Shown in pieces: positions 24,173 through 32,787 of a stretch of DNA of 64,000 nt. The notes beneath the pieces are model-generated. The model was not told the DNA's origin and searched no databases. It saw nothing but the letters and a program-made list of their open reading frames with translations. The translations under genes were made by a program, and so were the position numbers. The first letter of the stretch is position 1. Each line of letters opens with the position of its first letter. The DNA is from Pseudomonadota bacterium (GTDB lineage: Bacteria > Pseudomonadota > Gammaproteobacteria > Acidithiobacillales > Acidithiobacillaceae). The stretch lies in the NCBI GenBank assembly GCA_021821885.1, contig JAKARO010000008.1, forward strand, positions 1 to 64,000, read 5' to 3'.

Positions 24173-24760
24173 GTGTCTCCTGGAAATGCATCGCATCAGA
24201 AGCTGGAGCAAACCGGGCGTAGCGCCGGGGGCGACGGTGAAGCCTTCGTCGCCACGGGACGTGATGAAGCAACTCTGGCGGGAGACGGACAGGAAGGCTC
24301 AGGGCGAGACGGCCTGCTCCGGCAGGCCCTATCGCGCGGGAATATGGTCACGGCGTGGAAACGCGTCAAGGCCAACAAGGGAAGCGCAGGCTTTGCTGGA
24401 TTGTCCATCGGGCAGACCCAAGAATATCTCAAGACCTGTTGGCCGCGCATCCGGTCCGGAAACACGGTCAAGATTGCGGTGGCTCCCAAGGCCCTCGACA
24501 CATTCAAGCAGCGCATCAGGGATATCACCAGACGTGCCGGTGGCAAGAGCATGACGCAGGTTGCGGAGCAGCTGCGGGAATATCTGCCGGGATAGAAGAC
24601 ATACTTCAGTCTCGCCCAGACTCCTGCGGTGTTCAGGAACCTCGACTCATGGACTCGGCACCGACTCCGGGCTATCCAGCTCAAGCAATGGCGAACCGGG
24701 ACGGCTGCTTACAGCCGGCGGAACCGGCGCCTGGTGGGGTCATGGCGAGGCAGGACTGAA
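24173..24760 (+). pseudogene. ltrA: Group II intron reverse transcriptase/maturase, internally deleted
   Basis: The N-terminal portion LLRQALSRGNMVTAWKRVKA and GFAGLSIGQTQEYLKTCWPR matches the start of LtrA-type intron-encoded proteins. It then jumps to the C-terminal region VAPKALDTFKQRIRDITRR, REYLPG, then stop, KTYFSLAQTPAVFRNLDSW, HRLRAIQLKQWRTG. The reverse transcriptase core with its YxDD motif is missing, and the Trp of the usual PGWK motif is a TAG (24593-24595). The rest is in the same frame. It cannot encode an active protein. Confidence 0.75.
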
Positions 24761-24825
24761 TCACATCCTCACGGTCAAATACTTCGGCGGCCCTGGTTTC
24801 CCCGGGCTCACATGACCTTGATTTC

Positions 24826-24900
24826 TCGAACCGCCCGGCGCGGACCCGCATGCCGGGTGGTGTGGCAGGGGCGCAGCCTTGCGCTGCCCCCTATGCCGAT
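24826..24900 (+). mobile_element. 3' end of a degraded group II intron (domains V and VI)
   Basis: A CCCGGC/GCCGGG stem with an inner GCG/CGC (24834-24857), followed by a GGGGC-rich hairpin (about 24868-24890) and the ending ctatgccgat, resembles the terminal domains of bacterial group II introns. It lies in the expected place behind the maturase relic. The apparent 3' end coincides with the last base of the stop codon of the convergent lysR gene at 24900. Confidence 0.55.
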
Positions 24901-25820
24901 CACACCGAAGAACCACCCTGCAACAGAAGGGTTTCGAGGTGCGCAAGGAAAATTCTGGTCTTGGCCGGCAGGTACCGGCGGATGGGCATAACCGCCCAGG
25001 CGGGCATTGCCGGAAACTCCCAGTCTGCAAGGATGCGCACCAGCCGCCCTCTCCTGGTATCTTCCAGGGCAAAGCTTTCCGGGAGCATTCCAATTCCGGT
25101 ACCGTCCAGCAGCAGCTCCTGGATCATGCCAAACGAATTGACCGTAACCTGTCCAGCCGGATGTCCTTCCCAGGTGTTTTCTCTCTGGGCCAGCCGCCAG
25201 GGCCCCGGTTTCCCCTGGGCGGGGAGAAGATGGATTACATGGTGCAGTGCCAGCTCCTCCGGGTGCCGTGGCATGGCGTGGAGGCCAAGATAGACGGGGC
25301 TGGCATAGATTCCGAAGCGCTGCTCGCCGATCCTGCGGGCAACCAGGGTCGAATCGCTTTCCAGTGTGCCCATGCGGATGGCGAGATCATAGTGTTCCCC
25401 GATCAGGTCGACGCGTCGCGAACTCATATCCAGCTCCAGATGGATTTCCGGATACTGCGCAATGAAAGTGGCGATGGCATGGGATAGGGGAAAACTGCGC
25501 CCGTATTCGGCGGGCATGGATACCCGCAACCGTCCATGGGGTTTTATCTGCAGGCTGTTGACAAGGTCATGGGTTCCGGCCACTTCCTCGGCAATATGCT
25601 GGCAGTGCACCAGGAATTCCCGGCCAAACTCGGTGAGCGCCATCCGCCGTGTGGTGCGTACCAGAAGCTTCTGCCGGATGCCGGCTTCCAGGGAGACCAG
25701 TCGCCGCGAAACCGTTGCCTTGGGCAGGCCAAGGTGGTTTGCGGCGCGCACAAGACTTCCCTGTTCGACAATCGTGGCAAACAGCAGCATGTCATCCGCG
25801 GAAAGACTATATTGTTCCAT
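24900..25820 (-). CDS. LysR-family transcriptional regulator
   Basis: 306 residues. The N-terminal winged helix (MLLFATIVEQGSLVRAANHL, PKATVSRRLVSLE) is followed by a LysR substrate-binding domain (LRVSMPAEYGRSFPLSHAIA, DLIGEHYDLAIRMGTLESDS). It diverges from the pirin gene with 96 bases between the starts, so it probably regulates pirin-doxX and itself. This pairing is common for LysR-pirin-DoxX groups responding to quinones or redox stress, but the inducer here is unknown. The C-terminus meets the group II intron end. Confidence 0.88.
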   Translation of the reverse strand: MEQYSLSADDMLLFATIVEQGSLVRAANHLGLPKATVSRRLVSLEAGIRQKLLVRTTRRMALTEFGREFLVHCQHIAEEVAGTHDLVNSLQIKPHGRLRVSMPAEYGRSFPLSHAIATFIAQYPEIHLELDMSSRRVDLIGEHYDLAIRMGTLESDSTLVARRIGEQRFGIYASPVYLGLHAMPRHPEELALHHVIHLLPAQGKPGPWRLAQRENTWEGHPAGQVTVNSFGMIQELLLDGTGIGMLPESFALEDTRRGRLVRILADWEFPAMPAWAVMPIRRYLPAKTRIFLAHLETLLLQGGSSV

Positions 25821-25916
25821 AAATGGAATACTCCATGTCCAGAAATGCCGTTTATGTATTCCACGGAAATATATAGCATGGTTCCACCATATGCCGGAAA
25901 TGAAAAGGAGACCGCC

Positions 25917-26789
25917 ATGGAAACCCGGATGACACCTGATACGGTAAACCGGCCCCGCACCGTCGAACAGGTTGTGCAGGGTACCGCAACCAGCGATGGG
26001 GCCGGAGTGAAACTCACCCGTGTGCTCATGCCCCATCTGCAGCAGCGGCTGGATCCCTTCCTGATGCTGGACGTCTTCCGCAGCGACGAGCCCGGAGACT
26101 ATCTGGCCGGATTCCCGGACCATCCGCACCGCGGATTCGAGACGGTGACCTACATGCTGGCCGGGCGCATGCGCCACCGTGACAGCGCGGGGCACGAGGG
26201 CCTGCTGCAGAATGGGGACGTGCAGTGGATGAACGCTGGCCGCGGCATTGTCCATTCGGAAATGCCCGAGCAGGAAGACGGGCTGATGGAAGGATTCCAG
26301 CTCTGGATCAACCTGCCGGCGCGGCACAAGATGGACGCGCCCGGATACCGCGATATCCCGCATGCGGCCATCCCTGCCTACACTGCCCCGGAAGGGGCTG
26401 TAGTGCGGGTGATTGCCGGGCAGAGCAATGGCGTGAAAGGCGCTGTTCACCGGGAAACGACGGAGCCGGTATACCTGGATATCCAGCTTCCCGCGCGCTC
26501 CGCTTTCGTGACCGCCATCCCATCCTCCCATAATGCCTTTGTCTATGTGTACCGGGGTGCGCTGCAGGTCGGCGGACGTCTCGTGGAATCTGGCAGAATG
26601 GCCGTACTGGACAGTGATGCGCAGGCAGACGGGGTGAGGCTGGTGGCCGTGGAAGAGCCGGCAGGAGCCATTCTGGTGGCAGGAAAACCGCTACGGGAAC
26701 CCATTGTGCAGTATGGACCATTTGTCATGAACAGCAGGGAAGAGATCTACCAGGCACTTGCCGACTTTCGGGAAGGACATTTTTCCTGA
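25917..26789 (+). CDS. Pirin-family cupin protein
   Basis: 290 residues, bicupin. The metal-binding histidines of pirin lie in GFPDHPHRGFETVTYML (HxH), with a later His in GRGIVHSEMP and a Glu in MEGFQLWINLP. Bacterial pirins include quercetin dioxygenases and redox-linked regulators; the substrate cannot be told here. AAAAGGAG sits six bases before the ATG. It is followed by doxX after 49 bases and is divergent from a LysR regulator. Confidence 0.88.
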   Translation: METRMTPDTVNRPRTVEQVVQGTATSDGAGVKLTRVLMPHLQQRLDPFLMLDVFRSDEPGDYLAGFPDHPHRGFETVTYMLAGRMRHRDSAGHEGLLQNGDVQWMNAGRGIVHSEMPEQEDGLMEGFQLWINLPARHKMDAPGYRDIPHAAIPAYTAPEGAVVRVIAGQSNGVKGAVHRETTEPVYLDIQLPARSAFVTAIPSSHNAFVYVYRGALQVGGRLVESGRMAVLDSDAQADGVRLVAVEEPAGAILVAGKPLREPIVQYGPFVMNSREEIYQALADFREGHFS

Positions 26790-26838
26790 ATTTTTCTGGA
26801 CTGGCGGAAACCCCCGAAGCGGGAAATGGAGGTGGTAT

Positions 26839-27294
26839 ATGGATCTGAAAAAATCGTGTACAGGGCACAACAGCCGTGATGCCATACTGGTGGCCTCGCG
26901 CGTTCTCATCGCCCTGCTTTTTGTGATTTTTGGCTGGGGGAAGCTCATGAACTTCCAGGGAACCGTACAGTACATGACCCAGGTCGGAGCACCGATACCG
27001 ACGGTTGCGACTATTGTAGCCATTGTCATGGAATTTTTTGTGGGACTGGCCATTGTCCTTGGGGTTTTTACCCGGCCCCTGGCGCTGCTGCTGGCACTCT
27101 ATACCCTGGGTACCGCGCTGATTGGCCACCATTACTGGACCATGACCGGGATGGCCCAGTTTGAGAACGAGATCAACTTCTACAAAAATATCAGCATCAT
27201 CGGAGGGCTTCTTGCCCTCTGGGTGGCCGGCCCGGGACAGTATTCCGTGGATGCCCGGCTCCGGGGATCCGGCTGCCGGCCGCCGGCTGCCTGA
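26839..27294 (+). CDS. DoxX-family membrane protein
   Basis: 151 residues, four predicted membrane helices (ILVASRVLIALLFVIFGWGK, ATIVAIVMEFFVGLAIVLGV, LALLLALYTLGTALIGHH, SIIGGLLALWVAG). The SRVLxALLFxxxGxxKLxNF pattern and the His-rich loop HHYWT are typical of the DoxX/YphA family. Members may move electrons or protect against thiol stress; a defined activity is not known for this branch. GGAGG precedes the ATG by six bases. Partner of the upstream pirin gene. Confidence 0.85.
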   Translation: MDLKKSCTGHNSRDAILVASRVLIALLFVIFGWGKLMNFQGTVQYMTQVGAPIPTVATIVAIVMEFFVGLAIVLGVFTRPLALLLALYTLGTALIGHHYWTMTGMAQFENEINFYKNISIIGGLLALWVAGPGQYSVDARLRGSGCRPPAA

Positions 27295-28130
27295 ACCTGG
27301 CCGCCAGGAAGGGGGAATCCTGCCCCCGATCCTTGGCGGCCACGGCTGTTTCCTCCACCAGGCAGGAAAGACGCCGTGTACAAGAAATCCGGTTTGCGTC
27401 GCAGCACCCGGATTTTTCTGGCCGGTTCCATCGCCATTCTGGGAGATGGGCCTGCGGTGCATGCCACCGGCCTTCTGCCTGGAGGAACGCCCTATGTCAG
27501 CATGGGAACGGGTGTCCTCAATGCCACGGGGATGTCCGGGACGATGGATATAACCGGACTCCTGCGGAGCTTGATGCCGAGCCCCAGTCCGGGTTCCGGT
27601 ATGCGGGCGTGGATGGCCATGCCGGTTTCCATGGGGATACTGCCCTGACCCGCCGTCTGCTGCCGGAACCGGCGGCCGCGGTCAGCGGATACAGCCGGGC
27701 CGGAAGCGAAAGGATGGGGAGCAGTGTCCTGTTGCGGCCGGAGCCGGGCCTGTCCTGCCAGAGGGCAGACGGGGACCGGATCGGCCTGCAGATTGCGCAC
27801 CTGTTCAAGGGAGACCCGTACGGACGCAGCCAGGGAGAAAACTGGGCCGTGGTTTTCTGTTCCGTTCCCGTCGGCTGAAACGTTTCCCGTGAGAATCTGC
27901 CTCGGCAGTCCGGCGCCAGGCCACGTCTCCGTGGCGCCATCCGTTTCCCCCAGAAACCGGGGTTTCCGCACGCCCGGCCCAGATCCTGCCGGATTTTTCC
28001 CAGGGCATGCTGCCGCAAAGGTGGGGCTGCCAGCAACCAGCCAGAACGGCCTCCCGGAGGTTTTCCCCGCTCCTCCCATTCATATTCTATGATTAACCTG
28101 AGGGTTCCAGATTTGGAGAGCAGGGATTTC
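27295..28130 (+). other. Possible exported small protein with frameshift, otherwise non-coding
   Basis: From a GTG at 27376 the frame gives a signal-peptide-like start (MYKKSGLRRSTRIFLAGSIA, then VHATG) and continues GGTPYVSMGTGVLNATGMSG. After about residue 70 coding character seems to move to the next frame (FRYAGVDGHAGFHGDTALTRR to NWAVVFCSVPVG, ending 27878). This could be a roughly 165-residue exported protein broken by a frameshift, or chance. From 27880 to the glucoamylase start I see no gene; a promoter for the downstream operon must lie here. Confidence 0.3.
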
Positions 28131-30488
28131 ATGGACAGAAACAGGGCTCCATCCGCGGCCTGGCGCCATCCTGTGTGGGCTACGGCCAGGAAGGCCTGTG
28201 TGGGGGTGGCTCCCGGGAAAAGCCGCGTATGGTTCACTGTCGGAAGCGGCATACTGACGGAAGTGTTCTATCCCCGCATCGATATTCCGCAGATCCGGGA
28301 TCTGGGATTCATCATCGCCGATGGCAAGGGTTTCTGGGTGGAGCTGAAAGGGCTGCCTGAGCCCCGTCTGGAGCTCGAAAGCACCCAGGTTCCCCTTCCC
28401 GGTTTCTGTCACGAACACGAACGGTTCCAGTTCCGTTTCCGGGTCTGCACAGATCCCCACCGGGATGTGCTGCTGCTGGACTATGAGCTGGCCGGAGATC
28501 CCGCCCTGCGCCCCTACCTCCTGTGTGCTGCCCGTCTGGGCGGGGATGCGGGCGGGAACTGTGCGTGGAGGGGGATCTGGGAAGGCCGTGAACTGCTCTG
28601 GGCAGAACAGGGCCCTTTTGGTCTCGCGATCCTCTGCAGGGACGGAAATGGAATGCCGGCCCTGGGAAAATCCTCCGTGGGCGAGGTCGGGGCCAGTGAC
28701 CTCTGGCAGGATTTTCACCGGAATGGCCGGATGGAGTGGGAATACGATGAGGCGGGCCCTGGCGAGGTTGCGCTGGGCGCCGAAGTCCCGCGCCTGGGCA
28801 CGGTTGCTCTGGGTCTTGGCAGCAGCAGGGAAGCCGCTGCCACGAATTCCTGGGCCACCCTCGCCTGCGGTTTTGGCAGCATACGCGAGGAATATGTCCA
28901 CGCATGGACAGGATGGCATCGCGGCCATCGCCAGGAGCCCGATTTTGCGCGGCGGATTCCGGAAGCGTCGCAGATCCTGTATGCGCGTTCGGTCAACGTA
29001 CTCAAGGTACATGAGGACCATACCTTTCCTGGAGCCCGTGTCGCCAGTCTTTCGGTTCCATGGGGTGAGACCAGCGACAGCCGGGGCGGATACCACCTCG
29101 TCTGGTCGCGGGACCTGGTGGAAAGTGCGGGTGCCCTGGTCGCTATCGGTGCCCTGCAGGATGCCCGTCAGGTGCTGGCCTACCTGATCAGTACCCAGCA
29201 GGGCGATGGCCACTGGCTGCAGAACCAGTGGCTGGGCGGCAAGGCCTTCTGGCAGGGTATCCAGCTGGACGAGGCCGGTTTCCCGGTCCTGCTGGCCAGC
29301 CTTCTGCGGGAGAGGGAAGCCCTTGGCGAGATGGTGGTACAGGATATGGTGCGCAGGGCCCTGCAGTTTGTTGCCCGTGAAGGACCCGTTACGGGCGAGG
29401 ACCGCTGGGAGGAAGATGGCGGGGTCAATGCCTTTACCCTGGCGGTGGCCATAGCCGCCCTGGTGGAAGGGGCCGCCTTCCTGGAAGGGAAGGCGGCAGA
29501 ATGTGCCCTCATGCTTGCAGATTACTGGAATGCCCATATCGAGGAGTGGACCTTCGTGCGCGATACTGGCCTGGCCAGGCGTTTCCAGGTAATGGGCTAC
29601 TATCTGCGCATCGCGCCACCAGAAGTGCTCTGCCACGATGGTGCAAAGAATGAATGGATGCTAATCAAGAACCGCGCGCACGATCCGCATCTTCCGGCGA
29701 GCGAGCAGGTTGCCACCGACTTCCTGCAGCTTGTCCGCTATGGCCTTCGGGCGCCAGACGATCCCCATGTCCGTGCTTCCGTGCAGGTGATGGATGCCCT
29801 GCTCCGGAGTGACACCCCGAATGGACCGGTATGGCACCGGTACAACGGCGACGGCTATGGTGAACACGCCGATGGCCGTCCTTTCGATGGGACCGGGACT
29901 GGCCGGGGCTGGCCCCTGCTTACAGGGGAACGCGGGCACTATGCCCTGGCCGCGGGAGAGGATCCCCTGCCCTACCTTGCGGCCATGACCGCGATGGCCG
30001 GCCGGGGAGGACTGCTGCCGGAGCAGGTCTGGGACAGGGATCCCATTCCGGGGCAGGGACTTTTTCCCGGGCAGCCAAGCGGCTCTGCGATGCCCCTTGT
30101 GTGGGCACACGGGGAATTCATCAAGCTCTGCCACAGTATTCTCAGGGGCAGTCCGGTGGACCGCCCTGCCGAAACCTGGAAACGCTATCGGGGCCGGCGG
30201 CCGGATCCGGGCTACCGGATCTGGCGGCTGAGGCACCGCCCGAAAACGCTACGGGCCGGGCAGGCGTTCCATCTGCTGCTGGCCGCCTCCTTTTCCGTCC
30301 ACTGGGGGATCAATGGGTGGCAGAAGGTCCGGGACACGGAATCGGAAGACTGGGGCCTGGCCCATGTGGCCTCCCTGCCCACGGAAGGGCTTCTTCCTGG
30401 AGACACTCTCCAGTTTACGCTGTACTGGCACGACCGTGAGGCGTGGCAGGGCGAGGATTTCCAGATCGGGATTACGGGGGAACCATGA
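28131..30488 (+). CDS. Glycoside hydrolase family 15 glucoamylase
   Basis: 785 residues from the ATG at 28131, chosen because AGGG lies just upstream; an earlier ATG at 28089 lacks one. Family GH15 landmarks: the N-terminal beta-sandwich (WFTVGSGILTEVFYP), GYHLVWSRDLVESAGA, DRWEEDGGVNAFTLA with the first catalytic Glu region, and GLLPEQVWD with the second. It releases glucose from starch, glycogen or maltodextrin. No signal peptide is visible, so the substrate is intracellular, perhaps glycogen. The stop overlaps the next gene's ATG (ATGA). Confidence 0.9.
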   Translation: MDRNRAPSAAWRHPVWATARKACVGVAPGKSRVWFTVGSGILTEVFYPRIDIPQIRDLGFIIADGKGFWVELKGLPEPRLELESTQVPLPGFCHEHERFQFRFRVCTDPHRDVLLLDYELAGDPALRPYLLCAARLGGDAGGNCAWRGIWEGRELLWAEQGPFGLAILCRDGNGMPALGKSSVGEVGASDLWQDFHRNGRMEWEYDEAGPGEVALGAEVPRLGTVALGLGSSREAAATNSWATLACGFGSIREEYVHAWTGWHRGHRQEPDFARRIPEASQILYARSVNVLKVHEDHTFPGARVASLSVPWGETSDSRGGYHLVWSRDLVESAGALVAIGALQDARQVLAYLISTQQGDGHWLQNQWLGGKAFWQGIQLDEAGFPVLLASLLREREALGEMVVQDMVRRALQFVAREGPVTGEDRWEEDGGVNAFTLAVAIAALVEGAAFLEGKAAECALMLADYWNAHIEEWTFVRDTGLARRFQVMGYYLRIAPPEVLCHDGAKNEWMLIKNRAHDPHLPASEQVATDFLQLVRYGLRAPDDPHVRASVQVMDALLRSDTPNGPVWHRYNGDGYGEHADGRPFDGTGTGRGWPLLTGERGHYALAAGEDPLPYLAAMTAMAGRGGLLPEQVWDRDPIPGQGLFPGQPSGSAMPLVWAHGEFIKLCHSILRGSPVDRPAETWKRYRGRRPDPGYRIWRLRHRPKTLRAGQAFHLLLAASFSVHWGINGWQKVRDTESEDWGLAHVASLPTEGLLPGDTLQFTLYWHDREAWQGEDFQIGITGEP

Positions 30489-31270
30489 TTTCCATTGACC
30501 TGCAGGGACGGAATGTTCTCGTAACCGGGGGCAGCGGTGGTCTCGGCCGCGCCATGAGCGAAATGTTTGCTGCTGCCGGAGCCCGGGTGGCGGTACATTA
30601 TCACCAGGGCCAGAAAGAGGCAGAAGAAGCGGTCGGCGCAATTGGGGAGGCCGGCGGTATGGCCAGGGCCTTTCCGGCCGACCTGTCCGATCCGGCGGCG
30701 GCCGGGCATCTGGTGGAGAATGTGGAATCGGCCCTGGGGAGCCTCGATGTCCTCGTCAACAACGCGGGCATGGATGGCCGTCGGGCGCTGGTGGGCAGTG
30801 ATGATCCGGCGGCCTGGGAAAAAGTACTCCATGTGGATCTTCTGGGGCCCTACTATTGTGCCCGTGCCGCCATCCCGAGCATGGAAAAGAATGGCCGGGG
30901 CGTAATCGTGAACGTCACGTCGGTGCACGAATTCATCCCGTGGGAAGGATATAGCGCCTATACCAGTGCCAAGGCGGGGCTGTCCATGTTTACCAAAACC
31001 CTGGCACAGGAAACGGCCGGCCGGGGCATTCGGGTGGTGGCAGTAGCTCCGGGCGCGATCAGGACTCCGATCAACGAGGCAGTCTGGAACGATCCGGCCC
31101 TCCTCAGGGATCTGGACCAGAAGATCTCCATGGGAAGACTGGGGAAGCCGGAGGAAATTGCCCGGGCCGTGGTCTTTCTCGCCAGCGACCTGGCCAGCTA
31201 CATCACGGGGACGACGCTGGCGGTGGACGGAGGGATGCTGATCTACCCGGACTTCCGTCATGGCGGCTGA
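30485..31270 (+). CDS. SDR-family oxidoreductase, probably glucose 1-dehydrogenase
   Basis: 261 residues, the length of classical bacterial glucose 1-dehydrogenases. Cofactor motif TGGSGGLG (14-21), NNAG (92-95), and catalytic Ser146, Tyr159 and Lys163 (YTSAK) are all present; C-terminal VDGGMLIYPDF is also typical of this group. It would oxidise glucose to gluconolactone with NAD(P)+. Translational coupling to the glucoamylase (4-base overlap) makes glucose the natural substrate; this is inference. Confidence 0.85.
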   Translation: MISIDLQGRNVLVTGGSGGLGRAMSEMFAAAGARVAVHYHQGQKEAEEAVGAIGEAGGMARAFPADLSDPAAAGHLVENVESALGSLDVLVNNAGMDGRRALVGSDDPAAWEKVLHVDLLGPYYCARAAIPSMEKNGRGVIVNVTSVHEFIPWEGYSAYTSAKAGLSMFTKTLAQETAGRGIRVVAVAPGAIRTPINEAVWNDPALLRDLDQKISMGRLGKPEEIARAVVFLASDLASYITGTTLAVDGGMLIYPDFRHGG

Positions 31271-32786
31271 ATCTGTAGATGCGGACGTTGTTATTGTGGG
31301 CAGCGGTGCCGGTGGTGGTACCCTGGCCCGCGCCCTGGCCAGATCGGGCCTCCGGATTCTCATTCTGGAGCGTGGGGGATATCTGCCGCGGGAATGGGGA
31401 AACTGGGATCCGCAGGCCGTGTTCGGCGCACACCGCTACCACACCGGCGAACAGTGGTTGGACGGGGAAGGACGGCCTTTTTCTCCGGTAACCGGATATC
31501 ATGTCGGCGGCAACACGAAATTTTATGGGGCTGCCGTGCTGCGGCGCCGTCCCTCGGACTTCCGGCCCCGTCACCATGTAGATGGCAGTACGCCCGCATG
31601 GCCTTTCGGCTACGACGAACTTGCCCCCTATTATGCCCGGGCAGAAGAGTGGTATTTCGCCCATGGCGAGGCCGGCCGGGATCCGACAGAGGGTCCCCGC
31701 GAAGCCTATCCCTATCCGCCACTGGCCCACGAGGAAGAGATTGCCCTGGTGGAATCGGTGCTGCAGGGTATGGGTCTGCATCCCTTCCCGTTGCCCCTTG
31801 CCCTGCATTTTCTGGAGGGAGACCCGGAACACAGCCCCTGTGTGCGCTGTCCTACCTGTGATGGATTCCCCTGCCTGCTGCACGCCAAAGGGGATGCCGA
31901 GATTTGTGGCATACAGCCTGCGCTGGAATCGCCTGATGTGCGTCTCTTGACCGGGCAGCGTGTCCGGAAGATTCTGCTGCACGCGGACGGCCAGACAGTG
32001 GAAGGGGTAGAAACGGATTCCGCCCGCTATCGCGCCCGCCTCGTGGTACTGGCCGCCGGAGCGGTCAACAGCGCCGCACTGCTCCTCGCCTCGGCCAGCG
32101 AACCGTTTCCCGAGGGGCTGGCCAACCGCAGCGGCCAGGTGGGACGCAACTATATGTGCCATCTCAACAGCGCCTGCATGGCCCTGAAACCCCATCAGGA
32201 AAACCGCGCCATTTTCCAGAAAACCCTGGCCCTCAATGATTTTTATGAAGAATCCGGGGATCCGGAATATCCCTATCCGCTGGGGCACATTCAGGGTCTG
32301 GGAAAAGTCACTCCATCCCTGCTCCACGCACAGCGGCCCCGATGGCCGGTCCCGGTGAGTGCCTGGGCGGCCAGCCATTCGGTCGACTGGTGGCTGACCA
32401 CGGAAGATCTTCCCGATCCGGACAATCGCGTTACACTGGACAGGTCAGGACGTATCCACCTGAACTGGCATCCCAAAAACCGAGAAAGCCATGAACGTCT
32501 CTGCAGACGGTGGCGGAGCATCCTGCACCAGGCCGGATTTCCGGCAGTTTTTTTTCAGGCCATGGATATTTCTGCCACTGCCCATCAGGTGGGGACCTGC
32601 CGCTTTGGTGAAGACCCCCGGACGAGTGTCCTGGATCCCAGCTGCAGGGCCCACGATCTCGGCAATCTTTATGTGGTGGATGCCAGCTTCATGCCATCAA
32701 TCAGCGCGGTTAACCCGTCGCTGACAATCATGGCCAACGCGCTGCGGGTTGGTGGATATATTGAGCGGCAGCTGGGGGCGTCCTGA
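31260..32786 (+). CDS. GMC-family FAD-dependent oxidoreductase
   Basis: 508 residues. The FAD-binding Rossmann motif VIVGSGAGGGTLARALARSG (12-31) and the C-terminal GMC block (TAHQVGTCRFGEDPRTS with the catalytic His, then NLYVVDASFMPSISAVNPSL with the Asn) are clear. GMC enzymes oxidise sugars and alcohols. A cysteine cluster (SPCVRCPTCDGFPCLLHAKG near residue 195) is reminiscent of related gluconate or cellobiose dehydrogenase-type subunits. No Tat signal is present. It overlaps the SDR gene by 11 bases. Confidence 0.87.
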   Translation: MAAESVDADVVIVGSGAGGGTLARALARSGLRILILERGGYLPREWGNWDPQAVFGAHRYHTGEQWLDGEGRPFSPVTGYHVGGNTKFYGAAVLRRRPSDFRPRHHVDGSTPAWPFGYDELAPYYARAEEWYFAHGEAGRDPTEGPREAYPYPPLAHEEEIALVESVLQGMGLHPFPLPLALHFLEGDPEHSPCVRCPTCDGFPCLLHAKGDAEICGIQPALESPDVRLLTGQRVRKILLHADGQTVEGVETDSARYRARLVVLAAGAVNSAALLLASASEPFPEGLANRSGQVGRNYMCHLNSACMALKPHQENRAIFQKTLALNDFYEESGDPEYPYPLGHIQGLGKVTPSLLHAQRPRWPVPVSAWAASHSVDWWLTTEDLPDPDNRVTLDRSGRIHLNWHPKNRESHERLCRRWRSILHQAGFPAVFFQAMDISATAHQVGTCRFGEDPRTSVLDPSCRAHDLGNLYVVDASFMPSISAVNPSLTIMANALRVGGYIERQLGAS

Positions 32787-32787
32787 C

